From positions 1 to 52,756 of IMG/VR virus record IMGVR_UViG_3300003323_000185: a stretch of 52,756 nucleotides of DNA, one strand, 5' to 3'. Positions 8,912 to 19,005 of this stretch are shown piece by piece. The translations under genes were made by a program, and so were the position numbers. Within the stretch, counting starts at the first letter, position 1. Each line of letters starts with the position of its first letter. The notes beneath the pieces are model-generated. The model worked only from the letters and a program-made list of their open reading frames with translations. It did no database searches and had not been told where the DNA came from. Source of the DNA: a virus.

Positions 8912-11900
8912 TGAAAGATATTGACAGTTTCTTTGAAACTGCCATATTGCGTGGATACGCAGTGCCAGGAAGTCTAAGGGTTATTGCAGAATGGAACTAC
9001 AATAGCCTTTTTGACGTATCTCCAGTTAATGATCCAGACGATACCGGATGGGTTTTGAATAAAGATCTATTTCCAGCCAAATCAGTTGCGGATCAACTTA
9101 GGCCAAGTACAGGTGTGTTCTATGGAATCACCGACGAGGCTTTAACTGATGCATCTACACTTGGACTAGATGCCAATCGTTATTACACTATTGATGAGCT
9201 TAATAACTACAAGTATTGGATTTGTCCTACACCAAGTTCTCCAACTCCAAATGATAGTGACCTTGGATTTAATATTATCACTGATTATGCGGTGTCTCGT
9301 GGAACTTTGTTGCTTGATTATGGTAATTTCCTCAACATGAACAAGCTTTCTGTTACGTTTAACCTCGGACCAACCCCGGCGGACTGGAGTATTTGGGTTT
9401 TTGAGCAGACAGCTAATGATTGGGTAGAAATTAATAACCCTACTATCGATCCTATTACAGGAAAAGCACAGGTGTGGTGGGATGGGGCTGCTTGGGTTAG
9501 CACTCAGCAACTAAATCAAACTGTTTACAGAAAAATCTCTAAGATTAAAATGGAGGTTCGTAGTCTTACCGAGCCAAACAAGCGCTTGCAAGTAATTGAA
9601 GTATCCGGTCGTAGAGAAATTGATATGACACCTCGCGTTCAAGAGTACAACATCAGTACTTCAATGGATGATGAGTCTTACTTGTATCCAGTAGGTAGAA
9701 TGTCTGCCAATGATGGTCGTATTACGTTTAACAATGATGACCTTGCTTTAAACGGTGAAGATCCTACTTCTGATTTCTACGGAGCATTGGTTGGCTGGTG
9801 TCAATATAGAACCTATGTAAGTTTTGACTTGTCCGAATGGGGCGGGTCATCAAATTATCTAATGCGTACTGGAACAATGTACGCCAATGACTTCCAGCAG
9901 GTTAATGAGTACGAATACCAAGTAGAACTTTTCGATATCTTCAAGATTCTACAAACAATTAACTGTCCCGCTCTTCTTATTGAAGGCCAATCGATTGCCA
10001 GGATTGTTTCAACCATTTTAGATATGGTTGGTGTTGATGCTTATCGATTTGAATTTAATGATTTTGATGTTACTAATAACGTTAAGTATTTTTGGACAGA
10101 TGGTACGCAAAAGGTATTTGAAGCACTAGATAGTTTGATGAAATCACATCAGGCTGCCCTTTTTGTAGATGATGATGGATTCATTAGACTTTTAACTAGG
10201 AATGATATTATTCCAGTAGCCGGAGAAGAGCCAGATTGGATTCTCAAGGGGGAAAAAGAAGGATTAGATCTAGCTGATATTATTACTTTGAAGAAAAAGT
10301 ATGCAATTCAGATCAATAAGGTAAACATCAAATATACAAAGCGTGAGGCTAAGACTGACGCTGCTGATATTAGAGAACAGCCACTAACTTCTCAAATTTG
10401 GCAGGCCGAGGATACTGTTGTTTTGCGTGCGGCCCCACTTGTAAGAAATATGTATATTGATAATGGCTCCGGAATTGGAAACTTTAGCTTTGAAGGATAC
10501 GATGCCATTAACGGAATGCACGACTGGGCGGCATATAACTGTACCTTGACTCAATCAATGGATCATGCCTACGAAGCATATTATTCAGGAAAGATCGTTC
10601 CCAATGGTATAGCTGCTCAAGTAAGTATTGAATCGACTAGAGTAAATGTTCCAACTGATAAGAGTTTGAGTACCACTGCAAGAGTTTGGTTAAATACTGT
10701 TGCGCCAAATAACTTCTCAATGACTGTGAGATGGTGGGATGCAGACAACAATCTAATTTCTAGATCTGATGAGTGGGTAAGTGTTCCTGCGGGTAGCTGG
10801 CAGGAAGTTGTTACCACATTTGTAGCTCCAAATGATGATGCTAAATTTGCGACTGTTATGCCAACTTTGCGTGGCACACCAACACAAACCTGGTACATCG
10901 ATAGAGTTATTTTGTATCCAACTGGATACTTTGATGCTGCTGATATTTGGGTATCTCCGGAAAAGGCTGCAACATGGCCATTTAAGGGCAAGGTAAATAT
11001 CGACGGCGAACTTATCGAATTTGATGGAAAGGCATACGGCTGGTGGGAATGGACCAATGGAACACCGATCTATCGAGAGAATCTCGTTCACAACGAAGAT
11101 GAAAGAAAGCAATGGGATAGATATAGTTATAATTCCTACACTCTTGGCGGTATTCAGGGTGGAGTAAGCACTAATCCAATTTACCAGAATAGATATATTG
11201 GTCGTATCCATGTAAGTAAACGTGATGCTGATGATTCTGGACAGCGAAAAGTCCACAGAACAAATCAGAAGTACGGATGGTATACCATGGATATGTGGTG
11301 TCAGAAAAGTAATTCGTGGGGGTTCCCTGGAAAATACTGGACTCCTGGAGGTAATCAGTACAACTATAATAATCTTAGGGATTGGGATAAAAAGATTAAC
11401 TGGACTGAGTGCCAGTCTCGTGTAACTGTTTCAAATAGTATTTTGACTGTGGACAATTTAAGTCATAACAGTGCACCTGATCATCCATCACATGCAACAA
11501 TTGCAACAATTGACATGGGTGATACGGAATACCGTGAATTTGGAACACGCTTGAAGATTCGTAGTAATACGAAAGGTCAAGCAGTTATAGTCCTATATCC
11601 AACAAACTTGACTGGTTATGATAATAATAACCCATCCACAACTGAGATCTTTAATGCTAATCGCTGTTATCTAATTAATATTTTCAGTACCGAATATGTA
11701 GAATCAAAAAACAGAGCAGTAAATGAAATTACCGTTCAATATAAAAATGGTGATTCATTGAGTAGGGTTTGGAGTGGTGGCCAGGTCGGTGGTAATGAAG
11801 GAAAAATTAAGATTGACTATGACAAGTGGTACGACATTGACATTGTTTATCGAGATGGAGCCGGAGAGAACCTTGAAGGTGGTGGATTCTATGGAGCAAG

Positions 11901-13173
11901 ATCAGCAATTGAGATTTATGTTGATGGTGCTTTCATGGATACATTCTATCCAGGTCAAAGTGACAGTATTAGACCAACAAGTCTTATAGGTATTGGTGCA
12001 CGTGATACTACCATTGTAGATTTCGAATATCTGTATGGATCTACCACTAGCACAACAGGTAGGGCAATTTATGGAGATAACGAGCTTTTTGATGCATATA
12101 ATCTAACTCTTGACGCGGGAACGAATCTATATGAGTCTATTACTCTTCCGATTGGAAATGACTGGGAGGGTGACGGAGTAATCAGTCTATCAACATTTGG
12201 TGCTGACGCATCACTTATAGATTTTGAAGTTATTAGTTATGATAGATCACAGAGTAAGAAGCTAATTGGAAGTACTCCGATAACCTTGAAGAAGGAACAG
12301 AGACTAAGCTACCAACTAGCCGATATTATGCAAATCCCGGGCCAGTTAAGAATTAGGTATAGTGCTACCAACCCTATCTCTATTTGCTTTGAGTACAGTA
12401 AGGTGCGTAATTATCCATATGGAATTGACACAGAGCCAATTCCACCACCAAGTTCATATTATGATTTGCTTAAGGGTGGATTCGTATCAACGAAAGTGGA
12501 TGAAATGTTCTTCACTCCTCAGAGATTCTTTAATACTCAGTATCTAAGTCATAACATCACAACCCCAACCTACCTCTCTTATTTCTTTGAAGATTTCGGT
12601 TCAATTGTTCATGAGGTGCGAGACTTTGAGGTTGATTTTGATCCAGCACCAGCAAAGGGTGTATCTGTGTATTCAAGCAATCCACATTCAAAGGTTATTA
12701 ACCAAAGATATAGTCCAGTTAAGGGTTATTTCACATTGGTTAACACTTCGCACCGTGATGAGATTATTAATGGTACTGAGGAATTGGATGAAAGCAATAG
12801 CATTGATTATTCACTTTTGATGTATGGATATGTACTCGAAGAAAAGGGTAGCGATACAGAAGAGGTAAAGAATGAGTTGAGCATTCGTCGACATGGAACA
12901 ATTTCTGAAGACCTTGATGCAGATTGGATTTTCACAAAAGACGAAGCAAAAGCATTGGGAGCATGGATTGTCGATCACTGGGGTGATAGCATGGATACTC
13001 TAGAACTTCAAACATTCCTTAGTCTTTTCCTTGAAGTTGGTGATCATGTCAAGGTACATTACCAAAACGCTAATATAAATCCTGATTGGTATTATATTGT
13101 CGCGGGTAAGGAATTGAGCTATGACAATGAAGGGTTGTCATTTAACATTATAGTACGTAGGGTAACTCCATAA
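8911..13173 (+). CDS. Large minor tail protein (tail hub with carbohydrate-binding modules)
   Basis: 1420 residues, beginning in a TAATG overlap. Residues about 210-480 resemble the siphovirus hub region (SMDDESYLYPVG, then segments typical of Gp37-like tail proteins). Residues about 515-680 look like a CBM4/9-type beta sandwich, starting near NFSFEGYDA and ending with WYIDRVILYP. Residues about 870-1060 look like a concanavalin/LamG jelly roll, with KWYDIDIVYRDG and IEIYVDGAFMDTFYPG. The C-terminus returns to a hub-like domain. It probably sits at the tail tip and binds host-surface sugars. Domain limits are estimated by eye. Confidence 0.8.
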   Translation: MKDIDSFFETAILRGYAVPGSLRVIAEWNYNSLFDVSPVNDPDDTGWVLNKDLFPAKSVADQLRPSTGVFYGITDEALTDASTLGLDANRYYTIDELNNYKYWICPTPSSPTPNDSDLGFNIITDYAVSRGTLLLDYGNFLNMNKLSVTFNLGPTPADWSIWVFEQTANDWVEINNPTIDPITGKAQVWWDGAAWVSTQQLNQTVYRKISKIKMEVRSLTEPNKRLQVIEVSGRREIDMTPRVQEYNISTSMDDESYLYPVGRMSANDGRITFNNDDLALNGEDPTSDFYGALVGWCQYRTYVSFDLSEWGGSSNYLMRTGTMYANDFQQVNEYEYQVELFDIFKILQTINCPALLIEGQSIARIVSTILDMVGVDAYRFEFNDFDVTNNVKYFWTDGTQKVFEALDSLMKSHQAALFVDDDGFIRLLTRNDIIPVAGEEPDWILKGEKEGLDLADIITLKKKYAIQINKVNIKYTKREAKTDAADIREQPLTSQIWQAEDTVVLRAAPLVRNMYIDNGSGIGNFSFEGYDAINGMHDWAAYNCTLTQSMDHAYEAYYSGKIVPNGIAAQVSIESTRVNVPTDKSLSTTARVWLNTVAPNNFSMTVRWWDADNNLISRSDEWVSVPAGSWQEVVTTFVAPNDDAKFATVMPTLRGTPTQTWYIDRVILYPTGYFDAADIWVSPEKAATWPFKGKVNIDGELIEFDGKAYGWWEWTNGTPIYRENLVHNEDERKQWDRYSYNSYTLGGIQGGVSTNPIYQNRYIGRIHVSKRDADDSGQRKVHRTNQKYGWYTMDMWCQKSNSWGFPGKYWTPGGNQYNYNNLRDWDKKINWTECQSRVTVSNSILTVDNLSHNSAPDHPSHATIATIDMGDTEYREFGTRLKIRSNTKGQAVIVLYPTNLTGYDNNNPSTTEIFNANRCYLINIFSTEYVESKNRAVNEITVQYKNGDSLSRVWSGGQVGGNEGKIKIDYDKWYDIDIVYRDGAGENLEGGGFYGARSAIEIYVDGAFMDTFYPGQSDSIRPTSLIGIGARDTTIVDFEYLYGSTTSTTGRAIYGDNELFDAYNLTLDAGTNLYESITLPIGNDWEGDGVISLSTFGADASLIDFEVISYDRSQSKKLIGSTPITLKKEQRLSYQLADIMQIPGQLRIRYSATNPISICFEYSKVRNYPYGIDTEPIPPPSSYYDLLKGGFVSTKVDEMFFTPQRFFNTQYLSHNITTPTYLSYFFEDFGSIVHEVRDFEVDFDPAPAKGVSVYSSNPHSKVINQRYSPVKGYFTLVNTSHRDEIINGTEELDESNSIDYSLLMYGYVLEEKGSDTEEVKNELSIRRHGTISEDLDADWIFTKDEAKALGAWIVDHWGDSMDTLELQTFLSLFLEVGDHVKVHYQNANINPDWYYIVAGKELSYDNEGLSFNIIVRRVTP

Positions 13174-13174
13174 G

Positions 13175-13203
13175 TGGACACTGGTTGTTCTGGTTGATAT
13201 AAT
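13175..13203 (+). promoter_or_regulatory. Strong extended -10 promoter feeding a leaderless gene
   Basis: TGGACA (13175-13180), a 17-nt spacer and a perfect TATAAT (13198-13203) preceded by TGA as an extended -10. The expected transcription start is about 13209-13212, which coincides with the ATG of the next gene at 13212, so the mRNA would have almost no leader. Confidence 0.75.
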
Positions 13204-13211
13204 TAGATGAA

Positions 13212-13577
13212 ATGGACCAAGTACGCTCAGATCAAATTATTTCAGTAGCTGAAAAAGAGCAAAATAGATATTTTGCACCGCCAAGAGATTTAATTATATC
13301 AACTCAACCAGCTCCCGAGATCGTTCCGAAATCAAAAGATGCTGCGGAGACAGCACCAACTACTACTCAGCCTTCAACCGGCGGCACTAATTATGGTGAT
13401 AATCTAAATGACACTGTCCAGAACCCTCCGACACCAGCAATTAAGAGCGTCAAGAGTCAAATTGTGAATATCGCTGACGATGGAACTGTTACGGTAGATT
13501 TGGTGCTTGATGTTCAGGATATTCCAGGAATTACAGAATACGATATTAGGGTGGCTAAAGATGCAGGGAACCTATAA
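13212..13577 (+). CDS. Tail protein ending in the first half of an Fn3 domain (5' part of a split fibre gene?)
   Basis: 121 residues with no Shine-Dalgarno; the strong promoter at 13175 would start the RNA at the ATG. The first 75 residues are polar, with a Pro/Thr-rich linker. Residues about 76-115 look like the first strands of a fibronectin type III domain (VTVDLVLDVQDIPGITEYDI) but stop before the fold is complete. The missing strands appear at the start of the gene at 14439, in the same reading frame. This suggests one fibre gene cut by the gene at 13561. The 3' end overlaps that gene by 17 nt. Confidence 0.65.
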   Translation: MDQVRSDQIISVAEKEQNRYFAPPRDLIISTQPAPEIVPKSKDAAETAPTTTQPSTGGTNYGDNLNDTVQNPPTPAIKSVKSQIVNIADDGTVTVDLVLDVQDIPGITEYDIRVAKDAGNL

Positions 13578-14439
13578 GCTGATACAAGACGGCAAGGTGC
13601 TCGTTGCCAAGAACGTAATTACAAATAACGGTAAAGCCAGCATTCTCGATGCCGTCGCGGGGAAGTCAGCAGGATTTGCCTCATCTATTGTTGTTGGCAT
13701 TGGAGATACTGCTGCAACAGTTAATGATACTGCCCTTGAATACGCTATAAGCGGAAACGATGTAAATGCAGTAATTGTTGATTATGTCAATGAAAAGATA
13801 TTCTTTAAGGCAACACTCCCATCAAAAGATAGCTATGAGATTCATGAATTAGGATGTTTCTCCATTAACTATACCGGTGCTCAGAATGCATTTGGAGCTG
13901 GCAATATTGTATTAGTAAACTTTGATGAAAATGCAGTGTGGAATGACTCTGTTGGAACTTCAACCAGAGACGCAACCCATAGTCGTGTTGGGACAACATC
14001 CGTACAGTATTCTTCTTTTTCAAGTGCAAAAGGATACATGGAATTATTTAGTGATCTTAGTATTTTGCCAGCTACTGCGACATTTGATTTTGCGTATTAT
14101 ACAAACGGGGTTAGTTCAGTGGAGCTTAGATTCAAAGTAGACGATTCAAATTACTTTGAAGGATCATATGCCTCTTCAAATGGCTACCATATTAGCAAAT
14201 TGCCAGTAAGTTCATTTACTGCTACTGGTGCACCTTCATGGGTAAATATAACTCAACTTGAAGTAGAAGCTGCTGGCACTTCCGCAACAATTGCACTAGA
14301 TACATTACGTTATACCGTATCTAGTCAATCAGAAGCAATCAATGCGAATTTGCTGTCACATGTTATTTTGGATACCCCACAGAGGAAATTGCCGGGGGTA
14401 TCAATGGATATTGAATATATGTTGGAGCTTAATATCTGA
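13561..14439 (+). CDS. Minor tail protein (probable inserted gene)
   Basis: 292 residues from the ATG at 13561. A longer frame opens at 13507 but its extra residues are the shadow of the upstream gene. The N-terminus (GTYKLIQDGKVLVAKNVITN) resembles short tail or fibre attachment proteins. Residues about 125-270 look like a jelly-roll sugar-binding module. It lies exactly between two halves of an Fn3 domain and overlaps both neighbours by a few bases. No intron or endonuclease signature was seen inside it, so it looks like a tail gene that landed within another. Confidence 0.65.
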   Translation: MQGTYKLIQDGKVLVAKNVITNNGKASILDAVAGKSAGFASSIVVGIGDTAATVNDTALEYAISGNDVNAVIVDYVNEKIFFKATLPSKDSYEIHELGCFSINYTGAQNAFGAGNIVLVNFDENAVWNDSVGTSTRDATHSRVGTTSVQYSSFSSAKGYMELFSDLSILPATATFDFAYYTNGVSSVELRFKVDDSNYFEGSYASSNGYHISKLPVSSFTATGAPSWVNITQLEVEAAGTSATIALDTLRYTVSSQSEAINANLLSHVILDTPQRKLPGVSMDIEYMLELNI

Positions 14440-17400
14440 TGGATGTAGTAGTAAAAGGGTTAGATCCGGCCTCAAAATACATACTTCAAGCTAGAAGTGT
14501 AGGAAAAGATGGCAAACAATCACCTTGGTCTAATTCATTTAGAGTTACCACAATAAGTGATACCACCGCACCAAGCCCTGTTTCCGCATTATCATGGACA
14601 GTTAATAAGACTGCTTTTCATGGAACATGGACCAAGCCCACAACTGATTCTGATGGTAAACCGCTCAAGGATTTTAATGGTTATGAAATTACTGTAACAG
14701 CTAGCAGTATTTCAAAGAAGTTCATTTCTATGCAGGAAGTATTTGATTTTACCTTTGATCAAAATGTTGCTTCTTTTGGTACACCACAACCAAGTGTTCA
14801 GATTTCCGTTAAGGTTCGGGACATTATGGGAAATCTTTCAAGTGCCGTTACTGCAACCGCTACGAATTCTGTTCCAGCGGGATTGACTGGATTAACTGCC
14901 ACTGGAATCCCCGGTGCTATTTTCCTGGATTGGGATGATACTGTAGAAGATGATTTTAGTCGCTACGAAATATATAGCTCAACAATTTCTGGATTTACTC
15001 CTGGGCCATCAAACTTAGTTGCGACAACCTACAGCAGCCAATTCCAATTTCCTATATTGGATGTAGTTACCCATTATTTCAAAGTTCGTCAATTAGATGT
15101 ATTTAATCAGGCTAGTGGATACAGCTCTGTTTCCGGAACTGCATTAACAACAACTGGAATTGACACAACTCCACCAAATGCACCTTCAGCAATTGTGGTT
15201 ACTAGTGCCTCCGATTCTGCTGGTACTTCCCATATTGATGTAAGCTGGACCGCATCATCAAGTACTAACTTGGGTGGTTATGTTGTACGATACAGTACTG
15301 ACGAAGTAACCTGGCGATACATCAGTGTTCCCGCAGATAGCACCAATACAACTATTTCAAATCTTGTACCGAACACTGCGTATTATGTTAGCGTTGCGGC
15401 ATTCAGTTATGTATCAAGTTATTCTGCATGGATTCATGCTGGTACATACCCAATTACAACTGCCAAGGACACAACAGCACCATCAACACCAGCAATTCCA
15501 ACCGTATCCTTCAATACACAAATTGTTCAAGTGTCACATAATATGACAAAGTCTGGTGGTGGAAATCTTGAGGCAGATGTTAGATATCTTGAAGTCCATG
15601 CCTCTAGTACTTCAGGTTTTACTGCATCAAGCACTACCTTAATTGGAACTCTCGACGCGGCGGGCCAGGGAATTACTGTTGTTGGTAATTTCCCAGTACC
15701 AGTAACTACCAGTGTTGCTAATATGTATTGGCGTGTAATTGCTGTAGATTACGCAGGTAATAAATCCACTCAATCATTCCAGGCTACTGGTTTGCCAGGG
15801 TTGATTCAGGGAGCAAATATTGCTGATGCAACTATTACAAATGCAAAGATTAATGATCTTTCTGCTGCCAAGCTTACTGCTGGAACTGCTTTTGTTAATA
15901 ATCTTAGCATTCAATCACAATTGACTTTGGATGCTGCTACCGGATATATTGCTTCTACCAACTTCAGCATTCCAAGTAAAACTGGTTGGCGTCTGGATCA
16001 GAATGGTTTAGTTATCTATGATGGATCAATTGCAGCCAAGTCATTGCTTTTACAAAATGGTAATAATATTGCTATGCCCGCTTTTGCTGATTTTGAGTTC
16101 AACGAAAGCTATTACCATGATACAGCAAATAATCCTAGTACCACTACATTAACTGCAACTTCAGGCATGTTAATGGCAATGCAATACACTGGCGTTAAGA
16201 CTGGTAAACAATCTTTGCGTGTATGGAATACTGCTATTACTGGCGCTACACTACACAAATTCCACTTCGGATTGGGCGGGGATTCAGCAACTGGTGTTAA
16301 CATTGATGTTAATCCTGGAGATTATATCTTCTCTATCTGGGCAAAGAAGAATGGTGCAGTAGACCAAACATTGAAGTTAGGTTTATATCCAGATACCGGT
16401 TCAGCAATTGAATCTGCTGGTATAACAGTTAATACCACTGCATGGACACGTTATAGTGCGGTATTGACAATTCCTTCAGGTGTAAGCAAAGTAAAACAAT
16501 ATATTAGCTTGCAAGCTGTAACTACTGGATACGACATTGTAATTGATGCATTGCAACTAGAACCAAAGCTCACTGCCGAAACAACACCATCAGCATGGAA
16601 ACCACCTTCAACAACAATAATTGATGGTGGATCAATTATCACTGGTTCTATTAGATCCAGCGCATCAAGTGCAACTGTCCCGGGTCAACCAGCATGGTCA
16701 ATTAATACTGCTGGTAATATGCAAATTGGTGATGCTTTAGTTCGCGGTAAGCTAATCATGGGTCTAACCGCAGATAGCCGTAACCTTGTGCCAAAGGATT
16801 ATGCAAGCTGGGAAAACTCTCCATCATTTTACTATGATGGATCAAACCTTCCTAATCTTACAAATATGGATCGTGGTGGGACAAACTATACTTTCTTGCG
16901 TATCGCTTTGGATACTACTGGATCACCTCCACATGGTACTAATGGAATGCGCATGTATTCATCCGGAACAGCAGCAGCTAGTTCACCAGCTTACCTTTAT
17001 GCAGGCCATGTAACTAACTTTAATCTTGTTCCAGGTCAGCAGTATATTTATTCTTTCTATGTAAAGAATAATGACGCAACTAAGAATACCCAGATTGAAT
17101 TTGGTCTTTGGAACGGTACTGATTTTAACATCCCATTGCTAACCAATCAGGCTATCACAACTTCTTATGTAAGATATTCAGGAATTTTCACTGCTGGTCC
17201 TACTCAGTCTAACCAGTTTTATATTGGAGCACTTACTCAGGTTGGTGAAACTGCTTGGGATATTACTTGGGATGCTATTCAGATCGAAGCCGCACTAGGT
17301 GATTCAACTACACCTAGTTCATTTACCGACGGTACAATTGGTATTAGTTCTATGGCTTCCGCCAATTATACGGCGGGTGCGCAGGGATGGAGCATTAACA

Positions 17401-18362
17401 GTGATGGTACTGCTGAATTTAACAATACTTCAATTCGAGGTGGATTGCAGGTTAGTGGTACCTCAGGAACAATCAAGACAGACGTTGCCAACACTTATCC
17501 TACCATTTTCTATTATGCAAAGACTGGTGGTCAATATGGATTCATCAACTCTGCCGGTGGTGGAAATACAAAGTCTTGGATTGGTGTTAACAGTTCCCAA
17601 TATGCTGCGGCAACAGGTGGACACACTCTTAGACCGCGAGTATGGCTAGCAGATTCTATTAGAATAGAAAACGTTGATGAATCAGTAGCAGGTGGAAAGT
17701 ATCAGGGTGGAAGATTGATTCTAGATAACCAGTCTTCCCAGATGACAGTATACGACTCAACTAACTTGGCACGAAACCTTCTTGGTTGGGGTAATGATGG
17801 AACTTGGTTTATGAATGCTTATGCATCTACAGGATTATTTAGTTCCTCAATTACCTCTGACATGTCATCTATCACACTGTCACACTTCTTGAACGGTTCA
17901 TTTAAATCCGGTGTATTGTTCGATGATACAAAAATTCGCTGGTCAACATTAAACGGATTTAATATTGATATGTCGGGAACAACTGGTTTCTTGACAAGAT
18001 CTCCTGATGGAAGTTCATGGTTTGCACCAACCTTGACAGCTCCATCAGGTGGTACTGGATCACCATGGATTCAGAGGTCTGGATGGACTACCTTTGGATG
18101 TAAGGTCACTCCGGATGGTATGGTAATATTTAGAGGATCACTTTTGCCAAATGGTGCTGCCAACGCAGGAGATGGAAAGCAGATTTGTACATTACCATCC
18201 CAATTTAGACCAGCAAATAATGTTATTTGTCCAGTTGCTGTTGATACAACTGGTGGTACTGGTAGCCCACGTGTATGGATTCAACCAAGTGGTGCTGTTT
18301 TGATGTATGGTGTCGGTAACAACGCTGTTGGTTTCGACAATGTACAATATTCACTAATCTAA
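14439..18362 (+). CDS. Fibronectin type III tail fibre protein with carbohydrate-binding modules
   Basis: 1307 residues, starting in a TGATGG overlap. Residues 1-37 are the second half of an Fn3 domain (GLDPASKYILQARSVGKDG). About four more Fn3-like domains follow at roughly 43-143, 145-238, 241-340 and 345-445. Next comes a segment typical of phage central fibres (GANIADATITNAKINDLSAAKL, about 455-485). Two related jelly-roll modules lie near 545-700 and 790-945, each with a 'FSIWAKKN / YSFYVKNN'-like strand. The C-terminal 350 residues are Gly/Ser/Thr-rich and probably form the receptor-binding tip. The N-terminal half domain is abnormal for an independent gene. Confidence 0.85.
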   Translation: MDVVVKGLDPASKYILQARSVGKDGKQSPWSNSFRVTTISDTTAPSPVSALSWTVNKTAFHGTWTKPTTDSDGKPLKDFNGYEITVTASSISKKFISMQEVFDFTFDQNVASFGTPQPSVQISVKVRDIMGNLSSAVTATATNSVPAGLTGLTATGIPGAIFLDWDDTVEDDFSRYEIYSSTISGFTPGPSNLVATTYSSQFQFPILDVVTHYFKVRQLDVFNQASGYSSVSGTALTTTGIDTTPPNAPSAIVVTSASDSAGTSHIDVSWTASSSTNLGGYVVRYSTDEVTWRYISVPADSTNTTISNLVPNTAYYVSVAAFSYVSSYSAWIHAGTYPITTAKDTTAPSTPAIPTVSFNTQIVQVSHNMTKSGGGNLEADVRYLEVHASSTSGFTASSTTLIGTLDAAGQGITVVGNFPVPVTTSVANMYWRVIAVDYAGNKSTQSFQATGLPGLIQGANIADATITNAKINDLSAAKLTAGTAFVNNLSIQSQLTLDAATGYIASTNFSIPSKTGWRLDQNGLVIYDGSIAAKSLLLQNGNNIAMPAFADFEFNESYYHDTANNPSTTTLTATSGMLMAMQYTGVKTGKQSLRVWNTAITGATLHKFHFGLGGDSATGVNIDVNPGDYIFSIWAKKNGAVDQTLKLGLYPDTGSAIESAGITVNTTAWTRYSAVLTIPSGVSKVKQYISLQAVTTGYDIVIDALQLEPKLTAETTPSAWKPPSTTIIDGGSIITGSIRSSASSATVPGQPAWSINTAGNMQIGDALVRGKLIMGLTADSRNLVPKDYASWENSPSFYYDGSNLPNLTNMDRGGTNYTFLRIALDTTGSPPHGTNGMRMYSSGTAAASSPAYLYAGHVTNFNLVPGQQYIYSFYVKNNDATKNTQIEFGLWNGTDFNIPLLTNQAITTSYVRYSGIFTAGPTQSNQFYIGALTQVGETAWDITWDAIQIEAALGDSTTPSSFTDGTIGISSMASANYTAGAQGWSINSDGTAEFNNTSIRGGLQVSGTSGTIKTDVANTYPTIFYYAKTGGQYGFINSAGGGNTKSWIGVNSSQYAAATGGHTLRPRVWLADSIRIENVDESVAGGKYQGGRLILDNQSSQMTVYDSTNLARNLLGWGNDGTWFMNAYASTGLFSSSITSDMSSITLSHFLNGSFKSGVLFDDTKIRWSTLNGFNIDMSGTTGFLTRSPDGSSWFAPTLTAPSGGTGSPWIQRSGWTTFGCKVTPDGMVIFRGSLLPNGAANAGDGKQICTLPSQFRPANNVICPVAVDTTGGTGSPRVWIQPSGAVLMYGVGNNAVGFDNVQYSLI

Positions 18363-18373
18363 GGAAAAGGAAA

Positions 18374-18574
18374 ATGGAAGAAGAAGACTGGAAAAGTATT
18401 ATCGCGGAGCTGACCGAGCAGATTCAACAACTAAGTATTGAACGCGCGGTAGCAAGAGCAGATGCTAAAAAGCTAAATGCGATGGCTAAAAACCTTCAAG
18501 AAGAAAATAGGGCTCTTTTAGAGGCTAAGAACCTTGAAGAAAATGGAGAAGTACAAAGAGCAAAGCAGGGCTAA
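18374..18574 (+). CDS. Small coiled-coil protein
   Basis: 66 residues after an AAGGAAAAGGAAA ribosome site. It is almost entirely a charged heptad-like helix (LTEQIQQLSIERAVARADAK), as in oligomerising linkers. Its stop overlaps the start of the next gene. Position after the fibre gene suggests a tail-tip or fibre assembly helper, but no family is recognised. Confidence 0.7.
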   Translation: MEEEDWKSIIAELTEQIQQLSIERAVARADAKKLNAMAKNLQEENRALLEAKNLEENGEVQRAKQG

Positions 18575-19005
18575 TGTTCCGTAAAAAAGAAAATATCTTT
18601 AGCCCGCTAAAGCAGAAATTTAAATACCCTAAATGGACATTCGCCAGACTTAAGGACACTGATAGGTATTTTCTTTTGCTCGATTCAACCAAAATGGAAT
18701 TCATTAGCGAAAGGGCATTTTGGTCTTGGGGTAAGCCTTACGTTTTGGTAACAGAAGAGTCAATATCAGGTTACAAGAACTGGAAGAAGATTGGGTTTGC
18801 ACCAGGTGCTATACTCATCTCGCATGCTGATAAAACCGAATGGTTTATCACAGGAAATGATGTTTTGGCGGCTGAAAGAAGGAGAATTTCTACTCCCGAT
18901 TTCTACCTTAAGCTGGGGTTTGATCTGCGTACTGCGTTCGTGGTATCATTGGATGAAATAGATTTTCATAAAAAGGGAGAAGACATCATTGGCATCAATT
19001 TATAA
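18574..19005 (+). CDS. Hypothetical tail-region protein
   Basis: 143 residues in a TAATG overlap. The sequence is basic at the N-terminus and has many aromatic residues and beta-strand-like stretches (FVVSLDEIDF at the C-terminus). No motif or family was recognised. It is translationally coupled on both sides within the tail-tip genes, so a role in the tail or in host attachment is likely but unproven. Confidence 0.65.
   Translation: MFRKKENIFSPLKQKFKYPKWTFARLKDTDRYFLLLDSTKMEFISERAFWSWGKPYVLVTEESISGYKNWKKIGFAPGAILISHADKTEWFITGNDVLAAERRRISTPDFYLKLGFDLRTAFVVSLDEIDFHKKGEDIIGINL

Noticed and set aside
13561-14439. Group I or II intron splitting the Fn3 gene
   Set aside because: The insert codes for a tail-like protein over nearly its whole length, leaving no room for an intron core, and carries no endonuclease motif. 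Not excluded without RNA data.
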